The notes: generated by a model not told the origin, from the sequence alone. A stretch of 64,000 nt of DNA from Acetatifactor muris (GCF_024623325.1 NZ_JANJZD010000013.1:62001-126000); one strand, 5' to 3'; shown: positions 50,571 through 61,155, numbered from the stretch's first letter. Translations and numbers: made by a program.

Positions 50571-51449
50571 TTACTTCGCCATCAGCCCAAAATACAGCAG
50601 CACCACTGCCCCCAGCGCAATCCGGTACCAGCCGAACACCTTAAAATCATGCTTTTTAATATAGCCCATCAGGAACCGAAGCACGAACAGAGATACGATA
50701 AAGGATACCACAGTGCCCACAGTCAGCAATGTCAGCTCCAGAGATGTAAATTCGAAGCCGAACTTCACCACCTTCAGCAGGCTCGCCCCGAACATCACCG
50801 GAATGGCCAGGAAGAAGGTATACTCCGCGGCAACGGTCCTGGACACACCGATCAACAAAGCCCCCACAATGGTGGCACCTGAACGGGAAGTACCTGGAAA
50901 AACGGCTGCAATCACCTGGAACACACCAATCATCAAAGCCGTCTGGTATGTAATCTGTGACAATTTCCTCACCTTCGGCTGCCTTCCTTTATTCCAGTTC
51001 TCAATGATAATAAACGCCACACCGAACACAATCAATGCAATGGCCACACAGACGGGATTGTAGAACAATGCATCAAATACATCGTCAAACAGAATCCCGA
51101 TTACCGCCGCAGGAACACAGGATACCAGAATCTTAAACCACAGGACCCAGATATCCTTTTTAAAATATGTCATGATTCCGGTTCCACTCTGCTTCTCCCG
51201 CTCCTTTTTCGTCAGTGCGAAAGGCCATATCTGACTCCAGAACAGCACCACCACCGCCAGAATGGCTCCCAGCTGGATGACCACATCGAACATCCCGAAA
51301 AAGGCTTCGCTGACGGTACCGCCGGCTTCGGTTGACTGAAAAGGCATCAGGCTTTCCACCAGAATCAGATGTCCTGTGCTGCTGATTGGCAGCCACTCGG
51401 TAATTCCTTCCACAATGCCATAGATGATTGCTTTGATAATTTCGATCAT
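50571..51449 (-). CDS. uppP: Undecaprenyl-diphosphatase UppP (BacA)
   Basis: This 292-residue membrane protein has about eight helices. Both catalytic signatures are present: VEGITEWLPISSTGHLILVE near residue 15 (Glu-rich motif) and FPGTSRSGATIVGAL near residue 185. It dephosphorylates undecaprenyl pyrophosphate to the carrier lipid used for peptidoglycan and the polysaccharides encoded in this window, and confers basal bacitracin resistance. It is transcribed leftward, towards the bacitracin-exporter-like ABC operon. Confidence 0.97.
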   Translation of the reverse strand: MIEIIKAIIYGIVEGITEWLPISSTGHLILVESLMPFQSTEAGGTVSEAFFGMFDVVIQLGAILAVVVLFWSQIWPFALTKKEREKQSGTGIMTYFKKDIWVLWFKILVSCVPAAVIGILFDDVFDALFYNPVCVAIALIVFGVAFIIIENWNKGRQPKVRKLSQITYQTALMIGVFQVIAAVFPGTSRSGATIVGALLIGVSRTVAAEYTFFLAIPVMFGASLLKVVKFGFEFTSLELTLLTVGTVVSFIVSLFVLRFLMGYIKKHDFKVFGWYRIALGAVVLLYFGLMAK

Positions 51450-51507
51450 ATTTTATCTCCATTTCTTTCTTAATTCTGTCTTATATCACTTTTCTGCCGC
51501 GTCTTCT

Positions 51508-52368
51508 TCAGCTCTCCAGAAACCGCTTCATTTCCCCATAGCACATCTTCGCGTCCGCATACCCCTGTCGGTAAAGTGCTTTGAGCTTCTTCACATCCTT
51601 CTCCACACGACCTACGTTGCCTGTCTTTTTCGGCCGTATCACGAACACCTCTCCACTCTTCCGCAGTCTCTCAATGTATGCGGCCTGTTCATTATAATGC
51701 ATATGCCGCTCCGCCATCATACTTGCCACCCTGGGATAGCGCCAGTATCTTAATTTTGTCAGCCAGAAAGAAAGCCATCCCACAGGCCCTTTCTCATAGC
51801 CTGTCTCTTTGGTCATGACAACCACATTTTTACGGTTCCCATCCATAATGGACTTCTGCAGCGGAAGGGAGTCGCTGATTCCTCCATCCAGATAATACTT
51901 CCCGTTAATTTTCACATTTCTTGACACAAGGGGAAGAGAGGCGGAAGCCCGGATTTTGTCGATATCTTTTCTCATATCCCGGATGCGGAAATATTCCGGC
52001 CTTCCGGAGGCAATATCCGTGGCCACACTGTATGCCTTTCCCTTATACTGGTTAAAGGTATCATAATCATACGGATTCAGATACTCCGGAATCAGATGAT
52101 AGCACATCTCCACATTAAACAAATCGCCGGTGGTCAGCAGGCTTTCCAGGCTGCAGTATTTCCTGTTGTCCAGATAGTCAATGCAGACGTCCAGCGCACG
52201 TTTCCTCTGCTTTGACAGATAGCTGCACATGCTGCATGCCCCCGCCGACACACCATATACACTGGAAAATTCAATTCCTTTATCCAGGAAGAAATCAATC
52301 ACACCGGCGGTATAGACACCTTTCATTCCGCCGCCTTCCAGTATCAGTCCTGCCTGATACATCTTCAT
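51508..52368 (-). CDS. Patatin-like phospholipase
   Basis: This 286-residue protein has the patatin oxyanion hole (LILEGGGMKGVYTAGV), the nucleophile elbow YGVSAGACS near residue 43 and the catalytic Asp in YLDGGISDSLP near residue 160. It belongs to the YjjU/RssA group of bacterial serine acylhydrolases, which cleave lipid esters in the cytoplasm or at the membrane. The C-terminal ~100 residues are basic. AAGGTGGG is just before the ATG. Substrate unknown. Confidence 0.93.
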   Translation of the reverse strand: MKMYQAGLILEGGGMKGVYTAGVIDFFLDKGIEFSSVYGVSAGACSMCSYLSKQRKRALDVCIDYLDNRKYCSLESLLTTGDLFNVEMCYHLIPEYLNPYDYDTFNQYKGKAYSVATDIASGRPEYFRIRDMRKDIDKIRASASLPLVSRNVKINGKYYLDGGISDSLPLQKSIMDGNRKNVVVMTKETGYEKGPVGWLSFWLTKLRYWRYPRVASMMAERHMHYNEQAAYIERLRKSGEVFVIRPKKTGNVGRVEKDVKKLKALYRQGYADAKMCYGEMKRFLES

Positions 52369-52461
52369 CCCACCTTTCCATATCCTTCGGCCGGTTCCTT
52401 CCTGTCTTTCCGGCCTGATATATTCATCCTGCAGGTTTTCCGCTTCAGGACGAACATCTCT

Positions 52462-53649
52462 TTAACGATATATTTCCTTTACAAATCTCCTCAGCGCTTC
52501 CAGAGACCGCTCCACCTTTTCCGTATCAATGCAATACGCCATGCGGAAATAGCCCGGCGCACCGAAAGTATCCCCAGGCACCAGAATCAGATCATATTGT
52601 AATGCCTTACGGCAGAATTCCTTCGCATCTTCCTCCAGAGCTCTGGGGAAAATGTAAAAAGTCCCCCCCGGCTTCACACAGGTAAAGCCCAGTTCTGTCA
52701 TTTCGTGATACAACAGATTCATATTCGTCTCATAGACACTTAAATCCGCTGTCTTATCCAGCACTTTAGCCACAGCCATCTGTATGATGGAGGGCGGACA
52801 GTTATGCCCGATGCCCCTGGAAATCTGACCGCACATGTATACCATATCTTCCGCATCCCTGCAGGCCGGGTTCACCGCCACATAGCCGATACGCTCTCCC
52901 GGAATGGACAGAGACTTTGAGAAGGAATAGCACATGATGGTATCGTCATAAAATGCGGACACACAGGGGGCATCTACTCCCTGAAACACAATCTCACGAT
53001 AGGGCTCATCTGATATCAGATAAATAGTATGCCCGTATTCCGCGGATTTCTTCCGCAGCAAATCTGCCATCCTCTCCAAAGTTTCCGCAGAATATACCAC
53101 CCCTGAGGGGTTGTTTGGCGTGTTGATCAGCACCGCCATCACCTTTTCCGTGAGCATTTCCTCGAATTTTGCAAAATGAATCTGAAAGCTTTCCGTATCC
53201 GGCGGCACCACCTTCAGCACCGCTCCTGTCAGATTCACATAGGGGCCGTATTCCGGGAAGTAAGGTGCAAAGGTCAGAATCTCGTCCCCGGGCTCCGTCA
53301 CCAGCCGGAAAGCATGGGCCAGCGCTCCGGCTGCTCCCACTGCCATAAAAATGTGTTCCTTGCGATAAGGCAGTCCGAAGCGTTTCTCCAGAGACGTCGC
53401 CACAGCCTCTCTGACGCCGGTAATTCCCAGGCTGGGACTGTAGCCGTGCAGCTCATTTGTTCCCATCTGAGTCAGCATACGGATCATTTCATCCGTAAAT
53501 TCCCGGGGAGCCGGCACGGAAGGATTCCCAAGACTGTAGTCAAACACATTCTCATACCCGATTTCCTGCCCTCTGGCTGTGGCAAACTCCGACAATTCTC
53601 TGATCACGGATTTGCCTGACAGCATATCTTTATATTTCTGAACTAACAT
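52462..53649 (-). CDS. Pyridoxal-phosphate aminotransferase, class I/II
   Basis: This 395-residue fold-type-I aminotransferase shows DYSLGNPSVPAP in place of the usual substrate loop, NTPNNPSGVVYSAETLE, SDEPYREIVF and the PLP lysine in CYSFSKSLSIPGERIGYVAV. The Arg that binds substrate carboxylate is in GYFRMAYC. It is close to aspartate/alanine-type aminotransferases (PatA/AspC-like). The amino-acid preference cannot be read. It stands alone between the phospholipase and glpK genes. Confidence 0.95.
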   Translation of the reverse strand: MLVQKYKDMLSGKSVIRELSEFATARGQEIGYENVFDYSLGNPSVPAPREFTDEMIRMLTQMGTNELHGYSPSLGITGVREAVATSLEKRFGLPYRKEHIFMAVGAAGALAHAFRLVTEPGDEILTFAPYFPEYGPYVNLTGAVLKVVPPDTESFQIHFAKFEEMLTEKVMAVLINTPNNPSGVVYSAETLERMADLLRKKSAEYGHTIYLISDEPYREIVFQGVDAPCVSAFYDDTIMCYSFSKSLSIPGERIGYVAVNPACRDAEDMVYMCGQISRGIGHNCPPSIIQMAVAKVLDKTADLSVYETNMNLLYHEMTELGFTCVKPGGTFYIFPRALEEDAKEFCRKALQYDLILVPGDTFGAPGYFRMAYCIDTEKVERSLEALRRFVKEIYR

Positions 53650-53703
53650 AATCCATTATCCTTTCTTAAGCTCTTTCTGACTATTTTACCACACTTAACT
53701 CCG

Positions 53704-55200
53704 TCATTCCTCTTCCGCCCACACAAGAGCACATTTTACAGCCCGTTTCCAGCCTTTCAGCAGCTCTGTTCTCTTACCTTTTTCCATCATGGGCTCGAAT
53801 ATTCTTCCAATCTGCCAGTTCGTCCTGATTTCTTCCTTATCCTCCCAGTAGCCCACCGCCAGGCCTGCCAGATAAGCCGCCCCCAGCGCCGTAGTCTCAA
53901 TGCATTCCGGCCGCTGCACCCGGGTATTCACAATATCGGCCTGGAACTGCATCAGGAAATCATTGGCGCTGGCGCCGCCGTCCACCTTCAGATTCTTCAG
54001 GAAGATTCCGCTGTCCTGCTCCATGGCCTGCAGCACATCCGCCGTCTGGTAGGCAATGGACTCCAGGGTGGCGCGGATGAAATGTTCTTTCGCACAGCCT
54101 CTTGTCAGACCCACCACAGTACCTCTGGCGTACTGGTTCCAGTAGGGCGCCCCCATGCCCGCAAAAGCGGGTACCACATACACACCGGCAGTATCCTCCA
54201 CCGCGTCGCAGTAGCTCTGGGACTGTGCGGCACTTTTCAGCATTCTCATGCTGTCCCGAAGCCACTGTACTCCAGCGCCCGCCACAAATACACTGCCCTC
54301 CAGCGCATATTCCGGTTCCTCAGATGTCCCCGCGGCAATGGTGGTCAGCAGTCCGGACCTGGACACAATCGCGTCATTTCCTGTATTCATCAGCAGAAAA
54401 CAGCCGGTTCCATATGTATTCTTTACTTCCCCCTTCTCAAAGCAGCACTGTCCGAACAATGCCGCCTGCTGATCTCCGGCTGCCCCGGCAATGGGAATCT
54501 CTCCTCCCAGAACGGAACTGTCCGTATGCCCGAAGACAAAGCTGGATGGCCGCACCTTCGGCAGTATTTCCGCCGGAATCCCGAACCGCTCCATTATCTC
54601 CTCATCCCAGCAGAGCCTGTGGATGTCAAAAAGCATAGTCCGGGAGGCATTGGTATAGTCCGTCACATGTACGGCTCCTTTTGTGAGGTTCCAGATCAGC
54701 CAGGTATCCACCGTGCCGAACAGCAGCTCTCCTGCTTCCGCCTTTTCTCTTACCCCGGGCACATTCTGCAGAATCCATGCAATTTTGGAAGCGCTGAAAT
54801 AAGCATCCGGCACCAGTCCCGTCTTCTCTCTGATCTTCCGGTCAAAGCCATCCGCTTTTAGCGCCTCAATCATATCGGCAGTACGCCGGCACTGCCATAC
54901 AATGGCATTGTACACCGGCTCACCGGTATTTTTATCCCAGAGAATCGTGGTTTCCCGCTGATTTGTGATGCCCACAGCAGCTATCTGCTCTGCGCCCGCC
55001 CCCGCCATGGCCATGCATTCCGTGGCCACCGCCAGCTGAGAAGACCATATTTCCTTCGGATTATGCTCCACCCAGCCGGGCTGAGGATAAATCTGAGTGA
55101 ATTCCTTCTGAGACATAAAATGAATCTTTCCCAATTTGTCAAACAAAATGCAGCGGGAACTTGTGGTGCCCTGATCCAGGGCCATAATGTACTTCCGCAT
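53704..55200 (-). CDS. glpK: Glycerol kinase
   Basis: From the ATG at 55200 (GGAGG site 9 bases upstream) there are 498 residues, the normal GlpK length. It begins [19 protein letters not shown] (ATP-binding loop). It also contains [26 protein letters not shown] (glycerol site), [27 protein letters not shown] and [12 protein letters not shown]. It phosphorylates glycerol to sn-glycerol-3-phosphate. No glpF or glpD is adjacent. It starts 20 bases after the polysaccharide deacetylase gene. Confidence 0.98.
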   Translation of the reverse strand: MRKYIMALDQGTTSSRCILFDKLGKIHFMSQKEFTQIYPQPGWVEHNPKEIWSSQLAVATECMAMAGAGAEQIAAVGITNQRETTILWDKNTGEPVYNAIVWQCRRTADMIEALKADGFDRKIREKTGLVPDAYFSASKIAWILQNVPGVREKAEAGELLFGTVDTWLIWNLTKGAVHVTDYTNASRTMLFDIHRLCWDEEIMERFGIPAEILPKVRPSSFVFGHTDSSVLGGEIPIAGAAGDQQAALFGQCCFEKGEVKNTYGTGCFLLMNTGNDAIVSRSGLLTTIAAGTSEEPEYALEGSVFVAGAGVQWLRDSMRMLKSAAQSQSYCDAVEDTAGVYVVPAFAGMGAPYWNQYARGTVVGLTRGCAKEHFIRATLESIAYQTADVLQAMEQDSGIFLKNLKVDGGASANDFLMQFQADIVNTRVQRPECIETTALGAAYLAGLAVGYWEDKEEIRTNWQIGRIFEPMMEKGKRTELLKGWKRAVKCALVWAEEE

Positions 55201-55219
55201 ATCTTTCTGCCTCCTCCGT

Positions 55220-56029
55220 TTAATCATTTAAACTGACTGCCGTACCGCCCTTTACCTCTACAATTTTCTCATCATTCACTTTCAGCCACACACTGCCGGC
55301 ACCGGGATTATAAACCATTTCGTTATTACCGGAAAATTTCAGGTTCCCTGCCGCATCCATATAATCAATGATTTCAATGTTAGTGGCATACCAGATGTCT
55401 GTCCTTCCGCCCATATACCTGCAGAATTCTTCTATTACATTCCAGTTATCTCTGTCATCAAATTCATAACTGTGTCCCCAGACATACATAAGCTTTAAAT
55501 ACTGCTTTTTCTGAAACTCAGCAAAAAATTCCGCCTTCTTCATCAGTTCAGGATCATTGTGATGACAGGTGGGATGCCACTCCAGAGGGTCCGCGGGCAG
55601 CTCATAATCCGCCCTTGCCTCCACTACCCGGCCATATGCAATGCCAAGCTGTCGAAATAATTGCCTGATTTCTTCACTGTAAGAACCGTTTGGATAGGCA
55701 TGACCCCGGACCAGGCCGCCTGTGAGTCCTTCCAGCCCAATCCGATCTTCCAGAACTTCTCTCGCCACTTCTACCAGAGGACAGCGCGCAATAGTGGGAT
55801 GTGTCATGGTATGTGTTGCCACTTCATGTCCCTGATACAGTTCCCTGATACGCTCTCTCACAATACGGCGCGGATCCTGTTCCATTAACCCGTAATTCAG
55901 GTTAAAAGTTCCCTTTATACCATATTTATTGAAAATTTCAACCAAACGCTCATCCTGAAGTTTACCGTCGTCATAGCTCATGGTGAGCGCTTTTGCCTTT
56001 CCCTCCGGAAAACATGTGTACACTTTCAT
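55220..56029 (-). CDS. Polysaccharide deacetylase family protein (CE4-like)
   Basis: The 269-residue product has no signal peptide. CE4 motifs are present: [12 protein letters not shown] near residue 18 (metal-binding Asp pair), [12 protein letters not shown] near 75 (metal His pair), [15 protein letters not shown] near 110 and [14 protein letters not shown] near 180. Such enzymes remove acetyl groups from N-acetylated glycans; intracellular forms act on small sugars or modified substrates. It has its own promoter and is co-transcribed with glpK. Confidence 0.9.
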   Translation of the reverse strand: MKVYTCFPEGKAKALTMSYDDGKLQDERLVEIFNKYGIKGTFNLNYGLMEQDPRRIVRERIRELYQGHEVATHTMTHPTIARCPLVEVAREVLEDRIGLEGLTGGLVRGHAYPNGSYSEEIRQLFRQLGIAYGRVVEARADYELPADPLEWHPTCHHNDPELMKKAEFFAEFQKKQYLKLMYVWGHSYEFDDRDNWNVIEEFCRYMGGRTDIWYATNIEIIDYMDAAGNLKFSGNNEMVYNPGAGSVWLKVNDEKIVEVKGGTAVSLND

Positions 56030-56149
56030 TGCCTTTTGTCCTCTCCTTTGTTCACAATTATGCAGCTCTTCTCATTCTTCGCAACAATACAAAACCAGAC
56101 TCTCTGAAGTAACACACCGCTTTTCTGCCGCCTTATTTATGTACTATAT

Positions 56150-56178
56150 AGTTTATACTCTCGAACAGACTTTTTCAA
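56150..56178 (-). promoter_or_regulatory. Sigma-A promoter of the deacetylase-glpK unit
   Basis: Leftward TTGAAA (56178-56173), 17-base spacer, TAAACT (56155-56150). Confidence 0.55.
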
Positions 56179-56190
56179 TAGTTCAATATG

Positions 56191-56215
56191 AATAAAGGCC
56201 GGCATCACGCCAGCC
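56191..56215 (-). terminator. Terminator after the GNAT gene
   Basis: GGCTGGC pairs with GCCGGCC (one G-U) over GTGAT, then TTTATT, leftward. The stem overlaps the last codons of the GNAT gene (stop at 56205). Confidence 0.75.
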
Positions 56216-56756
56216 TGATCTTATCCATCATCCCCTTCGGCAATACTGCTTCATAAATGCCGTAATACTCCTCAAATGTCACTGTCCTGCCAAAAGTCAG
56301 AATCTCCATCTCCACCCCGAACAAATTCACGACAAAATCCATAGTCTTCATTCCATTTCGCAGGTAAAACCTTTTCCGGCGCAGACGTTCTTCCGCATTC
56401 TCCGCCTGCGTCGCTTCTTCTCCCAGCGTGGTTTCAATCTCCACCACAAGGCTTCCGAGGCCATAACGTTCCCGCAGTTCCCGAAGGGTACTGCTCCCTG
56501 CTCCGCCGCCCTGGTATTCCGGAGCAATGGCAAGGTAATCCAGCAGTGCCAGACCACCGGCCAGCAGCATAATTGCCAGACCGCAGAACTGTCCCTCCTC
56601 ATTCTCTATAGCCAGGATGTCGAAAAATCCTTCCGCACGTTTTTTCAGTATCATGGAAAATGGCTTCTTCTCCGATTTCGGAAAGGATTCCTCATATAAT
56701 TTTCTGACACATTCCAGCTGTTCTCTCGTGTTCGCTTCCTTAATCCTGAACGACAT
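56205..56756 (-). CDS. GNAT-family N-acetyltransferase
   Basis: This 183-residue protein has the GNAT fold, with ALLDYLAIAPEYQGGGAGSSTLRELRERYG near residue 75 forming the acetyl-CoA pyrophosphate loop (QGGGAG). VVEIETTLGEEATQAENAEERLRRKRFYLRNG is the typical later segment. It acetylates an unknown amine. It starts 23 bases after the second ABC exporter gene and is the last gene before a terminator, probably part of the PHP-ABC-ABC operon. Confidence 0.88.
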   Translation of the reverse strand: MSFRIKEANTREQLECVRKLYEESFPKSEKKPFSMILKKRAEGFFDILAIENEEGQFCGLAIMLLAGGLALLDYLAIAPEYQGGGAGSSTLRELRERYGLGSLVVEIETTLGEEATQAENAEERLRRKRFYLRNGMKTMDFVVNLFGVEMEILTFGRTVTFEEYYGIYEAVLPKGMMDKIRLA

Positions 56757-56779
56757 AATAATCCTTCCCTTTTTGCTTT

Positions 56780-58546
56780 TCAGGTCTGATGAATCTGAAG
56801 CTCATACAGCTTCTTGTAAATCCCATCCTGGGCCAGCAGCTCCTGGTGGGTCCCCTGCTCTCTGATTTTTCCCTTCTGCATGACCATAATGCAGTCCGCA
56901 TGCTGAATGGTGGAGAGACGATGGGCCACCATGATGGTAGTACGCCCCTGCATCAGCTTTTCCAATGCCTCCTGAATCAGCAGCTCCGTCTCCGTATCAA
57001 TGTTGGCGGTCGCTTCGTCCATAACCAGGATGCTGGGCTTGTGGGCAAGGGTTCTGGCAAAGGACAGCAGCTGTCTCTCCCCTGCGGAAAAGGTGGAGCC
57101 CCTCTCGGATACCGGCTCCTGATAACCGTTCGGCAGCTTCTCGATAAAATGAGAAGCATTCACATACTCCGCGGCCTCTTTCACATCATCAAGTGTAATG
57201 TCTTCATCATGCAGCCGGATATTGTACTCCACATCTCCCTCGAAGATAAACACATCCTGCTGCATCTGACCGATGGCGCCCCGCAGCTGCTTCTTGCTGA
57301 GCCTGCGGATGTCCACTCCGTCAATGTAGATATTTCCTTTCTGTATGTCGTAATATCTCCCGATCAGATTCAAGATTGACGACTTTCCGGCGCCCGTCGC
57401 ACCCACGAAAGCCACTTTCTCGCCGGGCTCAATGACAAAGGACACATCTCTCAGAACATAATTCTCGTTGTCATAGGCAAACCACACATGGGAGAATTCA
57501 ATCCTTCCCCTGATCTCAGGCAGAATAACCGGGTTCTCATCCTCTTTTACCAGCGGTTCTTCGCTCATGATGGTAAATATCTTCTCCGCCGAAGCAATGG
57601 AGGACTGCAAAGTGGAAAACTGCTCCGCCAGCTCCTGTATGGGCTCAAAAAAGGACTGAATATACTGGGCAAAAATGTACAGTGTACCGATGGATATCAC
57701 ATTTCCCATGACTTCGCTGCTGCCCACACCCAGGACAATCATCAGGGAAATAATGCTCAGAATGTATATCAGCGGCCGGAAGATGGCGAATACCATCATT
57801 TCCCTGTAGCCTGCACGGAACAGCTTATAATTCTTGTCATTAAACTCTTCATACTTCCGTTTCTCTCTGCCGAATATCTGAATGATGCGCATACCGGAAA
57901 TGTTCTCCGACAGGAAAGTATTCACATCCGTCAGCCGCGTCCTGGAGATACGGTAGGTCTTGCGTGCAATCTGGCGGAATACCACAGTCAGCACCGCCAC
58001 AATGGGTAGCAGTATGAAGGAAATCAGCGCCAGCTTTTTGTCCATCATCAGCATCACCACGGCCAGTCCCACAATCTTCACAATGTTGCGAAACAGCCGA
58101 ACCAGAATGCCGGAATACATTTCATCCAGTGCTTCCACGTCATTGGTGACGCGGGTCACCAGCCTGCCCACCGGTGTCAGGTCAAAATAGCGGCTGCTCA
58201 GCGACTGAATATGGGCATACAGCTCCTTGCGAACAGTGAGAATAATACTCTGCCCCATCTTCTGCAGCAGCCAGGTCTGGGTAATGTTGAACACAAAGCT
58301 CAGCACCAGCACAATGGCATACTTTATGGTAGTCTCCACAATTACATCGAAATTCCCCTGCTCTTTGAACAAGTCGATGGCATCACCGATCAGCATGGGA
58401 CGGTACAGATCAAAACCGGTCAGCGCCAGCACCAGCGCCAGACAGATAACCACCCACCCCACGTAAGGTTTCATATAAGAAAGCAGGTGCAGCAGGGCAT
58501 TGCCCTTGTAACTGGACTCTATATTATCATCGGTTAACGTGCTCAT
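56780..58546 (-). CDS. ABC exporter half-transporter with altered signature motif
   Basis: From the ATG at 58546 (GGAGG 5-6 bases upstream) it is 588 residues: six membrane helices in the first ~320 residues and a nucleotide-binding domain with Walker A VGATGAGKSS, signature FSAGERQL (instead of LSGGQ), Walker B SILVMDEAT with the catalytic Glu, and H-loop VAHRLST. The deviant signature matches the deviant Walker B of its partner (58646-60439), so both faults fall in the same composite ATP site, as in TM287/288- and BmrCD-type heterodimeric exporters. The substrate is unknown; lipids or drugs are typical. Confidence 0.95.
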   Translation of the reverse strand: MSTLTDDNIESSYKGNALLHLLSYMKPYVGWVVICLALVLALTGFDLYRPMLIGDAIDLFKEQGNFDVIVETTIKYAIVLVLSFVFNITQTWLLQKMGQSIILTVRKELYAHIQSLSSRYFDLTPVGRLVTRVTNDVEALDEMYSGILVRLFRNIVKIVGLAVVMLMMDKKLALISFILLPIVAVLTVVFRQIARKTYRISRTRLTDVNTFLSENISGMRIIQIFGREKRKYEEFNDKNYKLFRAGYREMMVFAIFRPLIYILSIISLMIVLGVGSSEVMGNVISIGTLYIFAQYIQSFFEPIQELAEQFSTLQSSIASAEKIFTIMSEEPLVKEDENPVILPEIRGRIEFSHVWFAYDNENYVLRDVSFVIEPGEKVAFVGATGAGKSSILNLIGRYYDIQKGNIYIDGVDIRRLSKKQLRGAIGQMQQDVFIFEGDVEYNIRLHDEDITLDDVKEAAEYVNASHFIEKLPNGYQEPVSERGSTFSAGERQLLSFARTLAHKPSILVMDEATANIDTETELLIQEALEKLMQGRTTIMVAHRLSTIQHADCIMVMQKGKIREQGTHQELLAQDGIYKKLYELQIHQT

Positions 58547-58645
58547 AACACCCTCCAATTCTTCTTTCTACCCTTTAAAGCCATTCCTGAGACTCCAAAT
58601 CCACTTCCGAAATCTGCCCCACAGCTTCAGAGCTTCTCCGCCTGC

Positions 58646-60439
58646 TTACATGGCTGTCAGCTCCTGCTCCAGCTGCTGCTTCTCATAAATATGGGCATAG
58701 AATCCTTTCAGCTCCACCAGTTCTTCATGTGTGCCATACTCCGTCAGCTCCCCTTCTGTCAGCACCGCGATATGATCCGCTTTCTGCAGTGTGGAGATAC
58801 GATGCGCAATGATAATCGTGGTCTTCCCCCTGCGCAGCTCCATCAGATTCTCCAGAATCTGCTCCTCGGTATCCGTGTCCACGGCAGACAGGGAATCGTC
58901 CAGAATCAGCACCGACGCATCCATCAGAAGCGCTCTTGCAATGGAGCTTCTCTGCTTCTGTCCGCCCGACAGCGTCACTCCCCGCTCACCTACCAGCGTC
59001 CTGTACTCTTCCGGAAAACCCATGATATTATCATGAATACAGGCTGCCTTTGCCGCTCTCTTGATACTGGAGCGAATCTGCGGATGGTCTCTGAGCCGTT
59101 CCTCCAGGCCGAAGGCAATATTTTCCTCCAGCGTATCCGAGAACAGGAAGTTATCCTGGGGCACATAGGCCATATCCCGGTGCAGTACCGCCAGCGGAAA
59201 CTCCGTGATAGGCCTGCCGTCCACCAGAAGGGCCCCGTCCTCGCAGTCGTAGACCCGCAGCAGCAAGTCAGCCAGACTGGACTTTCCACTTCCGGTTCGT
59301 CCCAGAATCCCCAGCATTTCTCCCTCTTTCACATGGAGACTCACATCCCTTAACACCGGATCTTCACCGTCCGGATAGGTAAACGTCAGATGATTCAGAA
59401 CGATATCACCTCTGATATGTACATCTCTGTTCACGCAATCTTCCGGCACCTTATCCACAATATCCGGTTCCTCCCGGAAGATACTGGCGATCCTCTGAAA
59501 TGCTGCCGCCGCCTGGCTGAAATTATTAATACAGTCTCCGCAGGCAATCATGGGCCATACCAGCATTCCGATATAAGAATTAAACGCCACAAACTGACCG
59601 ATGGAAATCTGCCCCGCCAGAACCATCTTTCCTCCAAACACTAACGTCAGAAGAAGGCTGATTCCTGTGACAGTATCCAGCGCCGGTCCGAACATAGCCC
59701 GAAGCTTTACCATGGAGAGATTCTTCTCCATGCTGTTCTCGCTGGCTTTTTCAAAGGCTCTGAAATCCTCTTCTTCCTGTACGAAAGCCTTAACCACACG
59801 AATTCCCGCTATGCTCTCCTGCACTTTGTCGGACAATCCCGAGAAGGCTTCCTGACGCCTGGTCTGGCGCTTTTTGGCCTCTATTCCATAGAAATAACAT
59901 CCCACTGCCACCAGTGTCAGCGGGACGAATGCCATAACTGTCAGCTTAAAATCCACATCCCATATCATTTTCATCAGGACCATAACCGTCATCACAATGG
60001 CGTCAAAGGCTGTAACCACCGCAGGTCCCACCGCCATACGGATGGCTCCCAGGTCATTGGTAAAACGTGCCATCAGATCCCCCGTCTTATGAGCGTTGAA
60101 ATAGCGGGCGGAAAGCATCTCCAGATGCCCGAACATATCGTTGCGCAGACGATATTCAATTCCCCTGGCGGAACCGAAGATGCAGAATCTCCAGCCAAAG
60201 CGCCCCAGCATCATCACCGCGCCTGCCGTGAAAATTTTCACAAGCAGAAAAAGCACACCTTCCCTGTCCAGTATGCCTTCCGTCAAGCCGTCAATCACTT
60301 CTCCTATAAACTGCGGAATATACAGATTTGCCGCATCCACTGCCAGCAGAATTACGATACCAGCCAGATAATACCACTTGTATTTCCACAGATAGGGAAA
60401 CAGAGAAAATTTCTTTTGCTTCATATTTGTACTGTGCAT
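58646..60439 (-). CDS. ABC exporter half-transporter with degenerate catalytic site
   Basis: This 597-residue protein starts at an ATG with AAGGAGG 7 bases upstream. There are six helices in residues ~15-320, Walker A LGRTGSGKSS, canonical signature TLSGGQKQR, and Walker B SVLILDDSLSAVD with Asp in place of the catalytic Glu, then H-loop IAHRIST. This is the degenerate half of a heterodimeric exporter; the other half is encoded 99 bases downstream. It overlaps the end of the PHP gene by 19 bases. Confidence 0.95.
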   Translation of the reverse strand: MHSTNMKQKKFSLFPYLWKYKWYYLAGIVILLAVDAANLYIPQFIGEVIDGLTEGILDREGVLFLLVKIFTAGAVMMLGRFGWRFCIFGSARGIEYRLRNDMFGHLEMLSARYFNAHKTGDLMARFTNDLGAIRMAVGPAVVTAFDAIVMTVMVLMKMIWDVDFKLTVMAFVPLTLVAVGCYFYGIEAKKRQTRRQEAFSGLSDKVQESIAGIRVVKAFVQEEEDFRAFEKASENSMEKNLSMVKLRAMFGPALDTVTGISLLLTLVFGGKMVLAGQISIGQFVAFNSYIGMLVWPMIACGDCINNFSQAAAAFQRIASIFREEPDIVDKVPEDCVNRDVHIRGDIVLNHLTFTYPDGEDPVLRDVSLHVKEGEMLGILGRTGSGKSSLADLLLRVYDCEDGALLVDGRPITEFPLAVLHRDMAYVPQDNFLFSDTLEENIAFGLEERLRDHPQIRSSIKRAAKAACIHDNIMGFPEEYRTLVGERGVTLSGGQKQRSSIARALLMDASVLILDDSLSAVDTDTEEQILENLMELRRGKTTIIIAHRISTLQKADHIAVLTEGELTEYGTHEELVELKGFYAHIYEKQQLEQELTAM

Positions 60440-61155
60440 TCCACAACCTCCTTACCGTCCAGCAGGCGCTGTGCCTCTCCCCTCATAACGGCATGGGTAA
60501 AATCATGAATATCCTTCAATTTCCGGGAAAATATCATTCCTCCGTACAGCATCTGTGTACTGTGCTGATCCGACCCGGCTGTCATGGGCAAATGCTGCTT
60601 TTCTGCATAAGCCATTGCCATTTCGTTATACTCCGGATGCCTTTTTCCGGTCAGTCTGCCCGTATGTGCTGCGTTCAGACCTTCCACCGCATCCACATAT
60701 CCGGGGAACAGCTGCACCTCAGATATGTAAGAAGCCTCTCTGTACGGATGGGCATGGCTGATTATGCCTCCGCCCTCATGTACCAGCTGAAACTGTTCCT
60801 CCACTGTGGCATCCCTGATTTCCGGATGCGCCAGCAGCCATTCTTTATCCAACCCATAGACCAGAAACTCCGGCCCGTGATAGCCGGACTCCCAGCCGAA
60901 AAATACCTGAAGCCCCAGTCTGTCTCCCTCCGCCCTGGCATGTTCATATCCCAGGCAGAAGCCTTCCACCCATTCCTCCCAGGGCAGAGCCCTGTCCACA
61001 GCTGTATTCCCATAAAAGAAATGATCTGTCACTATAATGCCGGTATAGCCGCATTTTGCATAGGCCCTTGCCATCTCCGCTCCGCTGCTCTTGCCGCAGG
61101 CGCTTCCTTCGCTGGTATGCATATGTGTCTCGTACCAAAAACCTTCCAACTTCAT
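60421..61155 (-). CDS. PHP-domain phosphoesterase
   Basis: The 244-residue protein is a single PHP domain. It has YETHMHTSEGSACG (HxH metal motif, residues 8-14), YTGIIVTDHFF, GWESGYHG, GGGIISHAHPYRE and MTAGSDQHST. These bind three metal ions as in PHP phosphatases such as YtvI or histidinol-phosphate phosphatase-like enzymes. It is the first gene of the operon with the heterodimeric ABC exporter and GNAT. The substrate is unknown. Confidence 0.9.
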   Translation of the reverse strand: MKLEGFWYETHMHTSEGSACGKSSGAEMARAYAKCGYTGIIVTDHFFYGNTAVDRALPWEEWVEGFCLGYEHARAEGDRLGLQVFFGWESGYHGPEFLVYGLDKEWLLAHPEIRDATVEEQFQLVHEGGGIISHAHPYREASYISEVQLFPGYVDAVEGLNAAHTGRLTGKRHPEYNEMAMAYAEKQHLPMTAGSDQHSTQMLYGGMIFSRKLKDIHDFTHAVMRGEAQRLLDGKEVVECTVQI

